Part shown: positions 54,542 through 62,870 of the stretch, piece by piece
How the letters are laid out: each line of letters begins with the position of its first letter
How positions within the stretch are numbered: the stretch's first letter is position 1
Origin: Bacteroidales bacterium
Lineage (GTDB): Bacteria; Bacteroidota; Bacteroidia; Bacteroidales; F082
Assembly (NCBI GenBank): GCA_024400305.1
Contig: JAKSMX010000013.1
Coordinates: forward strand, 1-64,000
Direction of reading: 5' to 3'
Length of the DNA stretch: 64,000 nucleotides
Position numbers and translations under genes: made by a program
The notes under the pieces: generated by a model
What the model was told of the DNA's origin: nothing
Seen by the model: only the letters and a program-made list of their open reading frames with translations
The model's database searches: none

Positions 54542-55804
54542 ATGAAGACAAATAACGACTTTGTAAAAGCGAAAATAATTTCAATTGGTGATGAACTGCT
54601 GATTGGCCAAGTGGTGAACACCAATGCTTCTTGGCTTGGCAATAAATTGACAACCAATGGAATACAGGTTGTTTCGACATTGACTATAGGCGATGGTGAG
54701 AAGGATATAATGGATGCGCTGACAGCATGTTCGGATGTTGATATCGTGGCGATTACGGGCGGTCTCGGACCTACTGCCGATGATATTACGAAACCTGTGA
54801 TGTGTAAATTTTTCAACACGGAGCTGGTGTTTTGTCAGGATGCGTATGATAACGTCATGAGTATCTTTAAGTTGCGCGGTTATCCGATGAGCAAGCGCAA
54901 CGAAGGTCAGGCGTATATCCCTAAAGCGTGCAAATATATTCCAAATCGTTATGGCACAGCACCTTGCATGTGGTTTGAGAAAGACAAGACGGTTTATGTC
55001 TCAATGCCCGGAGTGCCATTTGAGATGAAAAATGTTTTTGAAAAAGAGATTCTGCCGATGCTTCTGGAACATTTCAAGGTGACACCTTATTTAAGCAAGG
55101 TGGTTATGACGACGGGTGTCGGCGAGTCGTTTCTTGCTGATAAAATCAAAGACTGGGAAGAGTCGTTGCCCGACTTCCTTTCATTGGCGTATCTGCCGCA
55201 GTACGGAATGGTGAAACTGCGTTTGGATGGCCGTCATCCTGATGAAAAATTGCTTCGTGAGACACTTGATAATGAAATAGATAAGCTTGTTTCACTGATT
55301 GGCGACCATGTCTTCGGATATGATGAAATCTCAATTGCGGAGGCTGTCTTCAAACTTTTAAAGGCAAAAGGTAAAACCGTCGCTTCGGCCGAAAGTTGTA
55401 CAGGCGGCACTATTGCTAAAATGATAACGGCGATACCTGGAAGCTCGGCGGTGTTCAAGGGAACAGTCGTCTCATACGCCACCGAAGTGAAAGAAAATGT
55501 ATTGAATGTCAATCATTTGGATGTTGAAAAATATTCAGTTGTGAGCCAGCAGGTCGTCGAGCAGATGGCTGTCGGAGTGAGGAATTTATTGAAAACGGAT
55601 TATGCCGTCGCGACTACCGGCATCGCCGGTCCTGACGGCGGGACGGAATTGACACCCGTCGGGACCGTGTGGATCGCCGTCGCAACACCTGATGGCGTTG
55701 TCTCGAAAATCAATAATTTTGGCAAGGACAGAGGCAATAATATTGAACGAGCTTCCATCACCGCTTTGGAAATGTTAAGGCAGGAACTGAAAAAATTGAG
55801 TTGA
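54542..55804 (+). CDS. cinA: CinA-family NMN deamidase-related protein
   Basis: A 420-residue two-domain protein. The N-terminal MoaB/MogA-like domain has SIGDELLIGQVVNTNASWLGNKL, AITGGLGPTADDITK and KTVYVSMPGVPFEM. The C-terminal CinA domain, with NMN deamidase activity in characterised members, has SAESCTGGTIAKMITAIPGSSAVFKG and TTGIAGPDGGT. It recycles NMN in NAD metabolism and may have other roles. gldB starts 1 bp after its stop. Confidence 0.93.
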   Translation: MKTNNDFVKAKIISIGDELLIGQVVNTNASWLGNKLTTNGIQVVSTLTIGDGEKDIMDALTACSDVDIVAITGGLGPTADDITKPVMCKFFNTELVFCQDAYDNVMSIFKLRGYPMSKRNEGQAYIPKACKYIPNRYGTAPCMWFEKDKTVYVSMPGVPFEMKNVFEKEILPMLLEHFKVTPYLSKVVMTTGVGESFLADKIKDWEESLPDFLSLAYLPQYGMVKLRLDGRHPDEKLLRETLDNEIDKLVSLIGDHVFGYDEISIAEAVFKLLKAKGKTVASAESCTGGTIAKMITAIPGSSAVFKGTVVSYATEVKENVLNVNHLDVEKYSVVSQQVVEQMAVGVRNLLKTDYAVATTGIAGPDGGTELTPVGTVWIAVATPDGVVSKINNFGKDRGNNIERASITALEMLRQELKKLS

Positions 55805-55805
55805 T

Positions 55806-56807
55806 ATGAGAAGGATTTTGTTGGTCTTGTTTGCAGTCGTTTTTGTATCATGTTCAAAATCAAGTGGATATAAAAAGAAATTAGACGTGAATTGCAGCGA
55901 TAAGGAGCCTCGGGAATTGGTGGTCAAACAATACAGCAAGGCACTTTTCAGCCTCGACACTGCTGATTTTGCAAATGAAATTTCAGGCTTGCATGACGAT
56001 TTCCCGGAATTGATTCCTTCAGATCTTGACGATGAACAGATTAATTATCTGAAATTATTCGTGTCTGACACTTTCTGTATGAGAATCAATAAGATGGTGG
56101 AGCAGGCGTTTCCTGACATCGCTTTTGTTGAGGATGACGTGAAGTCGGTTTATCAGCATTTGAATTATTATTTCCCTGAGATTCCGGTGCTTCCGACATA
56201 CACATACGTTTCCGGAATTGACATGTCAAGTGGTCCGGTCATGCTTGCTGACAATTATGTGATGATAAGTCTCGATTATTATCTTGGAAATAAAAACCTG
56301 ATTTACGATTATGTTGGGATGCCGCGTTTCATGTCGGTGCGCTGCAAGCCCGAAAATCTGGAGAGAGATTTGGCGCAAGCGTTGTATTTCAAGTATTTAC
56401 GTCAGAATGTCATTTCAAAGGATGTTCTTTCAGAAATGATTGAGAGAGGAAGGATGTATTATTTTATTGAAGCGATGACACCGTCGGTGGCTGATTCGGT
56501 TTTGCTCGGATATTCTGAAAAACAGATGAAGTGGGTTGGCGATAATGAGGGTCAGGTCTGGGCTTCTGTTGTTGGAAACAAGATGTTGTATAGCAACAAT
56601 TTGGAAATAAAACGAATGCTTTTCAATGAGGGACCGTTCACGGCGGCGTTTTCGGAGAATGCGCCGGCGCGTCTCGGCGATTTCCTCGGACTTCAGATCG
56701 TGCGTTCGTTCATGTCGTCAAATGATGTCACACTGACCAAGCTGTTGAATATCAGTGATGAACAGGAGATTTTCCAGATGTCGCAATATAAACCGTCGAA
56801 AAGATAA
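55806..56807 (+). CDS. gldB: GldB-like lipoprotein
   Basis: A 333-residue lipoprotein with lipobox VSC at residue 16. The order of features matches GldB, a gliding/T9SS-associated lipoprotein of Bacteroidota: LPTYTYVSGIDMSSGPVMLADNYVMISLDYYLG, later RDLAQALYFKYLRQN, and EKQMKWVGDNEGQVWASVVGNKMLYS. Many non-gliding Bacteroidales keep it. The T9SS cargo genes in this window fit its presence. Confidence is moderate because the family is divergent. Confidence 0.75.
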   Translation: MRRILLVLFAVVFVSCSKSSGYKKKLDVNCSDKEPRELVVKQYSKALFSLDTADFANEISGLHDDFPELIPSDLDDEQINYLKLFVSDTFCMRINKMVEQAFPDIAFVEDDVKSVYQHLNYYFPEIPVLPTYTYVSGIDMSSGPVMLADNYVMISLDYYLGNKNLIYDYVGMPRFMSVRCKPENLERDLAQALYFKYLRQNVISKDVLSEMIERGRMYYFIEAMTPSVADSVLLGYSEKQMKWVGDNEGQVWASVVGNKMLYSNNLEIKRMLFNEGPFTAAFSENAPARLGDFLGLQIVRSFMSSNDVTLTKLLNISDEQEIFQMSQYKPSKR

Positions 56808-56964
56808 GGATGAAATGACTGCTGCGGTTGCGTGACGGAGAACGCCGCCGCATTACACAATCGGGGCCGATGCCTTGATTGTTGGTATTTTGAACATTGC
56901 ACAGACAACCGCACAATTGTCTGAGCATGGTTATTGTTGTCATTTTATTTTTAGAAAACAAATA

Positions 56965-58497
56965 ATGTTAGTAAAAACTTATGGAAGTGCCTTGAACGGC
57001 ATTGACGCAATCACAGTGACTATTGAAGTGAACATCGACCGCGGTGTGCAGTTTTTCCTTGTCGGACTGCCAGACAGCGCGGTGAAAGAAAGCCAGCAAC
57101 GTATTGAATCAGCATTGAGTAACAATGGGTTGAAGTATCCTAAACGGAAAATCACAATCAACATGGCACCGGCCGACATCAGGAAGGAAGGCTCGCACTA
57201 CGACCTGCCGTTGGCGATCGCCATCCTCGCCGCGTCGGAACAGGTGAAAGACGACATGCTTGACAAATACATACTGATGGGCGAGCTTTCACTTGACGGC
57301 AGCATCAACCCGATTAAAGGCGCGTTGCCTATCGCAATCAAAGCGGCGGAGGACGGGTTCAAAGGAATTATAGTTCCTAAAGCTAACGCAAAGGAAGCCG
57401 CCGTCGTTGAAGACATTGAGGTTTGCGGCGTTGAGACGATAATGGATGTGATAAACTTTTTCAATGGTTTTCAACACGTTGAGCCGACGAAACTCAGCAT
57501 TGAGGACGAACCTAACGGCGACTTTTACGATTTCGATTTCGCCGACGTGAAGGGGCAGGAGAACATAAAACGTGCGTTGGAAGTGGCTTCCGCCGGCTCG
57601 CACAATGTGATATTGATCGGTTCTCCCGGTTCCGGGAAGACGATGCTGGCGAAACGTCTGCCGAGTATCTTGCCGCCGATGACGTTGAAGGAGGCGTTGG
57701 AAACCACGAAGATACATTCTGTCGTCGGACTGCTGGCGCATGATGTGTCGTTGTTGAGGACGCGCCCTTTCCGCAGCCCTCATCACACGACGTCGTATGT
57801 CGGGCTTGTCGGCGGCGGCACTTACCCGCAGCCCGGCGAGGTGAGCCTTGCGCATAACGGCGTGTTGTTTTTAGACGAGTTCGGAGAATTCAAAAGAAAC
57901 GTCCTTGAAGTTCTCCGTCAGCCGATGGAGGACCGTGTCGTGACGATAGCGCGGGCGAAACAGACTGTCGAGTTCCCGGCGAGCTTCATGCTTGTCGCCG
58001 CGATGAACCCGTGCCCGTGCGGCTACTACAACCACCCGACAATGGAATGCACCTGCAAACCGGGTGTTGTCGAGCAGTATCTTAACCGCATTTCGGGGCC
58101 GATTTTAGATAGAATCGACCTTCATGTAGAGGTGACACCTGTGCCTTTTGAAGACCTCACGAAAATCAAAACCGGCGAGAAAAGCTCCGTTGTCCGCGAA
58201 CGCGTGGTGAAGGCGCGCATGATTCAGACACAGCGTTTCGCCGACGTGCCGGGCGTTCATTGCAACTCGCAGATGACAACGAAGCTCATACAGCAATATT
58301 GCCGACTCGACAAGGAATGCAGTGCTTTGCTGAAGAACGCGATGGAAAGACTTAACCTTTCTGCACGCGCTTACGACAGAATTTTAAAGGTTTCTCGCAC
58401 CATCGCCGACCTTGACAATTCGTTGGAAATCAACGCCGGACATTTGTCGGAGGCGATACAATATCGGAGTTTGGACAGGGAGAACTGGGGGAAGTGA
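56965..58497 (+). CDS. YifB/ComM-family Mg-chelatase-like AAA+ ATPase
   Basis: A 510-residue ring ATPase. The N-terminal Lon-like S16 domain (VNIDRGVQFFLVGLPDSAVKESQQRI) is followed by the Mg-chelatase AAA+ domain with Walker A LIGSPGSGKTMLAKRLP, RPFRSPHHTTS, Walker B GVLFLDEFGEF and a Cys-rich insertion (MNPCPCGYYN, CTCKPG). The C-terminal helical lid is RAYDRILKVSRTIADLD. ComM in other bacteria is a branch-migration helicase in natural transformation; the role here is inferred. The start chosen gives the canonical MLVKTYGSALNGIDA N-terminus. Confidence 0.93.
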   Translation: MLVKTYGSALNGIDAITVTIEVNIDRGVQFFLVGLPDSAVKESQQRIESALSNNGLKYPKRKITINMAPADIRKEGSHYDLPLAIAILAASEQVKDDMLDKYILMGELSLDGSINPIKGALPIAIKAAEDGFKGIIVPKANAKEAAVVEDIEVCGVETIMDVINFFNGFQHVEPTKLSIEDEPNGDFYDFDFADVKGQENIKRALEVASAGSHNVILIGSPGSGKTMLAKRLPSILPPMTLKEALETTKIHSVVGLLAHDVSLLRTRPFRSPHHTTSYVGLVGGGTYPQPGEVSLAHNGVLFLDEFGEFKRNVLEVLRQPMEDRVVTIARAKQTVEFPASFMLVAAMNPCPCGYYNHPTMECTCKPGVVEQYLNRISGPILDRIDLHVEVTPVPFEDLTKIKTGEKSSVVRERVVKARMIQTQRFADVPGVHCNSQMTTKLIQQYCRLDKECSALLKNAMERLNLSARAYDRILKVSRTIADLDNSLEINAGHLSEAIQYRSLDRENWGK

Positions 58498-58512
58498 TTT
58501 GGTTGGAGAATT

Positions 58513-61038
58513 TTAAAACTCAACAATCAGTTTCAGGTTCAACTGTCTGCCGGTCAGATAGTTGGGGACGGCGTACTGGATGTTGTAAACGTCGGTGACC
58601 CACATGTAAGAGCTTACGTTGTTCACGCCGAGCAGGTTGAAGACCTCGAGGCTCAGCCAGCAGTTGCTGATGTATCTCAACGGGTTGTTCGGGTTTTTGA
58701 ATTTGGTGCCTTCGCCGATGAGCTGTTTGCTGAAACCGATGTCAACGCGGCGGTAAGGCGACATCCTCATTGTCTGTCGGTAACGTTCTGAATTTGAAGC
58801 CCCGAACGGAAGCCCAGTGCCGAAGATCAGTTTCAGGTTCACCCTGAACGACGGGATGAACGGGATGTAGTCCTGGAAGAAAATCGCGAAGTTGACGCGC
58901 TGGTCCGACGGGCGCGGGATGCCGTTGATGATGGTGTCGTGGTCGAATTCGGCACCGTTGTTGATGTCGGTCTGCGACAGTATGCTTCCGTCGGCGGCGA
59001 CATGATATTTGATGTTCTCCGCCGTCTTCATCACCGAAAGCGATGCCCAGCTGTCGATGCCTTTCACAAATTCCCCGTTGACTTTCAAATCGATGCCGGT
59101 TGCGTAGCCGGTCGCTTTCTGGTCGGCGAAATATCTTATCCTGATGTTATCGACTTCGTAAGGCACGATGTCTTTGAGATATTTGTAATAGATCTCACTT
59201 GTCAGGACGAAAGGTCTGTCCCAAGCCATGAAGTTGAATTCGTGGCCGAGGACAACCTGATAAGATTTCTGTGACGAGGCGTTGTCGGGGTCAACGAGCG
59301 AGCCGTCGAACATCCTGATTTCCCGATAGAACGGCTGTTGCACATAGACTCCGCCGGAAAGCCTGAACACCATGTCGTGGTTCCAGTGCGGCTTCACGGC
59401 GAATCCGACACGCGGGCTCACATCCGCTTTTTTGTTGTAACCCCAGTAGTTGGCGCGAAGTCCGGCCGTGATGACGAAGATGTCGTCCTTCTTGTTTTCA
59501 ATCTGCCACGAGTTTTGGATGAAGGCGTCAACATTGTTGACATGCAGGATGTTATGTCCGTTGGCTACGTTTTTCAGCTCAAGCGGCGTCTGCATCGGGT
59601 TCGACGGGTTCAAGATGGAATCGGTGGAGTGGGGGAGCGTGAACCCCGTTGAATCGACCATCTCCCATTCCCTGATGATGTCGTCGATGGCTTGGTGCTG
59701 ATAGCGGACGCCCCATTTCAGGGTGCTTCCGTTGTGATTGTATGCGCCTTTGTGGTCGATGTTGGCGACTCTCGAATAGAAATAATTCCGTGCGTGTTCG
59801 ATGTACGTGCCTACACCTTGGTTCGTCACTACGTCGCCTTCCTGCTCGGTGCTGTTGGTCGTTTCCAAAAGTCCGATCCAGTATTGGCCTTGAATGTCAA
59901 ATGTTTCCGATTCCGAAGCCGAATACATCGAGCCGATGAGTTTCAGGTTGAGGTCTTCATTGGGGCTGTAGTTGAATGTCACGGCACCGAGGCCGGTGTT
60001 ATAACGGCTGGCTTCTTTGCCGTCGAAATAGACTTTGAGGCGATATGAGGCCTGAAGGTTTCCGAAGTCGGTCTCACGTGTCTCCGGAACCATGGTGTAG
60101 CTGTTTCTCGAATAATATCCGAGAGCCGAGATCTCAAATTTCGGTGTGACGTTATATGTCAGAAGTCCTTGTACATCAGTGAAGTTTGGCTGATAAACGC
60201 CTTTTGTCTCCATTTTTCCGAGGATGTATTTCGTGTTTTTGTAACGTGTTCCGATGAGGTAGCTCAATTTGTTGTGTGCCGTGCGTCCTTCGGCGTGTAT
60301 GTCGGCGCCGAGCATGCTGAGCGTCACCGAGCCTGCCGTCTTTGTCGGTTTCTTGTAGGTGATGTCAAGCACTGATGACATCTTGTCGCCGTATTCGGCG
60401 GCGTATCCGCCGGCTGAGAACTCGATGTTTGAAATGAGCCGGGAGTTGATGAAGCTGAGGCCTTCCTGCTGTCCGGAGCCGACGAGGAATGGTTTGTATA
60501 TTTCTATCCCGTTGACGTAGATGAGGTTTTCGTCGAAGTTGCCGCCGCGGACGTTATATTGAGAACTGAGTTCGTTGGTCGAAGACACGCCCGGAAGCGT
60601 CTTCACCAGGTCTTCGATGCCGCCGGAGCCCGACGACGGAAGCAGCACCGTCTCACGCGCGTCGAGACGTGTCACCGTCTCGGACTTCACCGCCTGGTCG
60701 CTGACGGTGGCCTCTTCGAGCATCGTCGAAGTGACCGAGAGCCTCATGTCCTGTTTGCGTCTCTCTTTGCTTTTCAATCTGACGCTGACGCTTTTCTGTT
60801 CGTATCCCACAAACGAATAGACGACTTCCAGCGTGATGTCGGCCGGAAGCGTCAGCGAATATTCGCCGCGGCTGTCGGAGACAACGCCGTAAGGGGAGTC
60901 TATGACCGCAACGTTGACGTATTCGAGAGCCTTGCCGTCACCATCGGTTATCCTGCCGTACAAAACGCCCTCCTTTTTCTGCCCGAAAGCAAAAAACGGA
61001 AGCAAAATCAATATGATAACCAATAGTTTAGACTTCAT
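58513..61038 (-). CDS. TonB-dependent receptor with N-terminal regulatory-like domain
   Basis: An 841-residue outer-membrane transporter. The signal peptide (LVIILILLPFFAFGQ) is followed by a carboxypeptidase-regulatory-like domain (VLYGRITDGDGKALEYVNVAV). The plug contains IEDLVKTLPGVSSTNELSSQYNVRGGNFDENLIYVNGIEIYKPF, and a beta-barrel of about 600 residues ends in LTGRQLNLKLIVEF with terminal Phe. No SusD partner is adjacent, so glycan import is not implied. The ligand is unknown. Confidence 0.93.
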   Translation of the reverse strand: MKSKLLVIILILLPFFAFGQKKEGVLYGRITDGDGKALEYVNVAVIDSPYGVVSDSRGEYSLTLPADITLEVVYSFVGYEQKSVSVRLKSKERRKQDMRLSVTSTMLEEATVSDQAVKSETVTRLDARETVLLPSSGSGGIEDLVKTLPGVSSTNELSSQYNVRGGNFDENLIYVNGIEIYKPFLVGSGQQEGLSFINSRLISNIEFSAGGYAAEYGDKMSSVLDITYKKPTKTAGSVTLSMLGADIHAEGRTAHNKLSYLIGTRYKNTKYILGKMETKGVYQPNFTDVQGLLTYNVTPKFEISALGYYSRNSYTMVPETRETDFGNLQASYRLKVYFDGKEASRYNTGLGAVTFNYSPNEDLNLKLIGSMYSASESETFDIQGQYWIGLLETTNSTEQEGDVVTNQGVGTYIEHARNYFYSRVANIDHKGAYNHNGSTLKWGVRYQHQAIDDIIREWEMVDSTGFTLPHSTDSILNPSNPMQTPLELKNVANGHNILHVNNVDAFIQNSWQIENKKDDIFVITAGLRANYWGYNKKADVSPRVGFAVKPHWNHDMVFRLSGGVYVQQPFYREIRMFDGSLVDPDNASSQKSYQVVLGHEFNFMAWDRPFVLTSEIYYKYLKDIVPYEVDNIRIRYFADQKATGYATGIDLKVNGEFVKGIDSWASLSVMKTAENIKYHVAADGSILSQTDINNGAEFDHDTIINGIPRPSDQRVNFAIFFQDYIPFIPSFRVNLKLIFGTGLPFGASNSERYRQTMRMSPYRRVDIGFSKQLIGEGTKFKNPNNPLRYISNCWLSLEVFNLLGVNNVSSYMWVTDVYNIQYAVPNYLTGRQLNLKLIVEF

Positions 61039-61114
61039 AAACCAATTAACGGCATTTCATTTCAAAAATTACAGTCGGAAGTGAAAAAAATTGACGGGAC
61101 TCCCTGCGAGACTT

Positions 61115-61143
61115 AAAAAAAAAGCCGCCTTGATACAGACGGC
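61115..61143 (-). terminator. Intrinsic terminator after rpmB
   Basis: On the minus strand GCCGTC and GGCGGC pair with one wobble around an 8-base loop and are followed by nine T. Confidence 0.8.
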
Positions 61144-61165
61144 ATTAATCTTTTTAAGGTATATA

Positions 61166-61408
61166 TTACCAGCGGTTCAGATAGCCGGCGTCCTGTGCGT
61201 CGCACATTGCCTTGTAAACACCCTTCTTGTCAATGGTGCGGAGACCTGCCGCTGAAACTTTCAATACTACCCACTCGTCCAATTCCGGAACATAGAATTT
61301 CTTGATCTTCAAGTTCGGTTTGAACGTTCTCTTAGTCTTCTTGTTTGAGTGTGAAACGTTGTTCCCACTGATGACTTTCTTTCCTGTTATCTGACAAATT
61401 CTTGACAT
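61166..61408 (-). CDS. rpmB: Ribosomal protein L28
   Basis: This 80-residue basic protein of the large subunit starts [21 protein letters not shown] and continues with [19 protein letters not shown] and LRTIDKKGV, all L28 signatures. It is transcribed alone here; a TATTTTTG box lies at 61456-61463 on the minus strand. L33 does not follow directly, unlike in some Bacteroidota. Confidence 0.97.
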   Translation of the reverse strand: MSRICQITGKKVISGNNVSHSNKKTKRTFKPNLKIKKFYVPELDEWVVLKVSAAGLRTIDKKGVYKAMCDAQDAGYLNRW

Positions 61409-61455
61409 AACTCTGACTTATTTATTGTTCAATTTATTCCACTTAAAACGAGGTG

Positions 61456-61517
61456 CAAAAATACAACATTTTTTGATTTGTACAAATGTTTTGATAAAAT
61501 ATTTTTTTCTATCTTTG
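61456..61517. promoter_or_regulatory. Divergent -7 boxes of rpmB and the DegT gene
   Basis: TATTTTTGC on the minus strand (61456-61463) and TATCTTTGC on the plus strand (61510-61517), the latter 22 bp before the start at 61540. Confidence 0.65.
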
Positions 61518-61539
61518 CAGCGTAATTAATAATTGTAAG

Positions 61540-62670
61540 ATGCAACAGATTCCAATGGTTGACCTTGTCGGTCAATATAAAAAGATTAAGTCAGAGGTTG
61601 ACGCCTCGATACAGCAGATTCTTATGACAGCCGGCTTCATCGGCGGTCCTTTTGTGAAGAAATTTCAGGAAGATTTACAGGAATATCTGGGTGTGAAACA
61701 CGTGATACCGTGTGCGAACGGCACTGACGCCCTTCAGGTTGCCATGATGGGCCTCGGCCTTGAACCCGGCGACGAAGTGATTACGACATCGTTCACTTTC
61801 ATCGCGTCGGCCGAGATAATAGCGCTCCTTCGCCTGAAACCCGTTGTCGTTGACGTTGAACCTGATACGTATTGCATTGACCCCGCGGCGGTTGAACGCG
61901 CCATCACTCCGCGCACCAAAGCCATCGTGCCGGTGCATCTTTTCGGACAATGCGCCAATATGGATGCCATCATGGACATCGCGAAACGTCATAACCTCTA
62001 TGTCGTTGAAGACAACGCGCAGGCTATCGGTGCGCATTACACCTTCAAGGACGGCACGGTGAAGAAGTCTGGCACTATCGGCAATGTCGGCTGCACCTCG
62101 TTCTTCCCGTCGAAGAACCTCGGCTGCTACGGCGACGGCGGCGCACTGTTCACCGATGACGACGCTCTCGCCGAGATGCTGCGCTGCGTCGTGAACCACG
62201 GCATGAAGGTGCGTTATTACCACGACTACGTCGGTGTCAACTCTCGCCTCGACGCGATCCAGGCCGCTGTTCTTGACATCAAGTTGAGACATCTCGATGA
62301 ATATATCCACGCCCGCCGGTATGTCGCGGCATGTTACGACGAGGCTTTCGCACAGACTGAACACATTGTCACGCCGAAGCATCCTGCTTTCACCGACCAC
62401 GTGTATCATCAGTATGTCGTTGTCTTGAAAGACGTTGACCGCGCCGGCCTCATGGCTCATCTTCAGTCGAAGGGCATCGCGAGTGCGATTTACTATCCGG
62501 TGCCGCTCCACATGCAGAAGGCCTACGCCGACCCGCGCTACAAACAGGGCGACTTCCCGGTCTGCGAGTATCTCTGCGATCACGTAGTGGCACTCCCGAT
62601 TCACACCGAATTCAGCGACGAGGATTTGAAATATGTGACAGATTCAGTTCTTGAATTTGTTGAGAAATAG
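61540..62670 (+). CDS. DegT/DnrJ/EryC1/StrS-family sugar aminotransferase
   Basis: A 376-residue PLP enzyme transferring amino groups to nucleotide-linked keto-sugars. Features are the N-terminal IPMVDLVGQYKKIKSEVD, CANGTDALQVAMMGLGLEPGDEVITTSFTF, HLFGQCANMDAIM, the cofactor Asp region VVEDNAQAIGAHY and the Schiff-base Lys in SFFPSKNLGCYGDGGAL. It probably makes an amino sugar for O-antigen or another surface glycan. The partner genes are not adjacent. Confidence 0.93.
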   Translation: MQQIPMVDLVGQYKKIKSEVDASIQQILMTAGFIGGPFVKKFQEDLQEYLGVKHVIPCANGTDALQVAMMGLGLEPGDEVITTSFTFIASAEIIALLRLKPVVVDVEPDTYCIDPAAVERAITPRTKAIVPVHLFGQCANMDAIMDIAKRHNLYVVEDNAQAIGAHYTFKDGTVKKSGTIGNVGCTSFFPSKNLGCYGDGGALFTDDDALAEMLRCVVNHGMKVRYYHDYVGVNSRLDAIQAAVLDIKLRHLDEYIHARRYVAACYDEAFAQTEHIVTPKHPAFTDHVYHQYVVVLKDVDRAGLMAHLQSKGIASAIYYPVPLHMQKAYADPRYKQGDFPVCEYLCDHVVALPIHTEFSDEDLKYVTDSVLEFVEK

Positions 62671-62678
62671 AGGTTCTT

Positions 62679-62870
62679 TCATATTATATTATTCAGCAGT
62701 AATTCTTTACTGCAATGTAAGATTGAAAACGCGAACCATTTTTTGCCAAGGTCTTTCAACGACACACCGAGATGATATATTTCATCATTGATGGAATATA
62801 TCATCTCGATAAAGGCCCGCATGATTCTGATGTTGTCAATGACGTCTTCTTCCTCTTTTTTATCAACCTT
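62679..62870 (-). other. Open frame after the T9SS gene stop, possible small ORF
   Basis: Downstream of the TAA of the right-edge gene the same frame stays open for 64 codons to a TGA at 62679. An internal ATG at 62822 would give 47 residues (MRAFIEMIYSINDEIYHLGV and onward). The translation looks protein-like and helical, but I know no family. It may be a small gene, a remnant, or chance. A perfect 13-bp inverted repeat (62769-62807) lies inside it. Confidence 0.3.
62769..62807. repeat. Perfect 13-bp inverted repeat
   Basis: GAGATGATATATT and AATATATCATCTC pair exactly. The loop TCATCATTGATGG can extend the stem (CATC/GATG). It lies between the convergent DegT gene and the T9SS gene; no T run follows. 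Confidence 0.75.
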
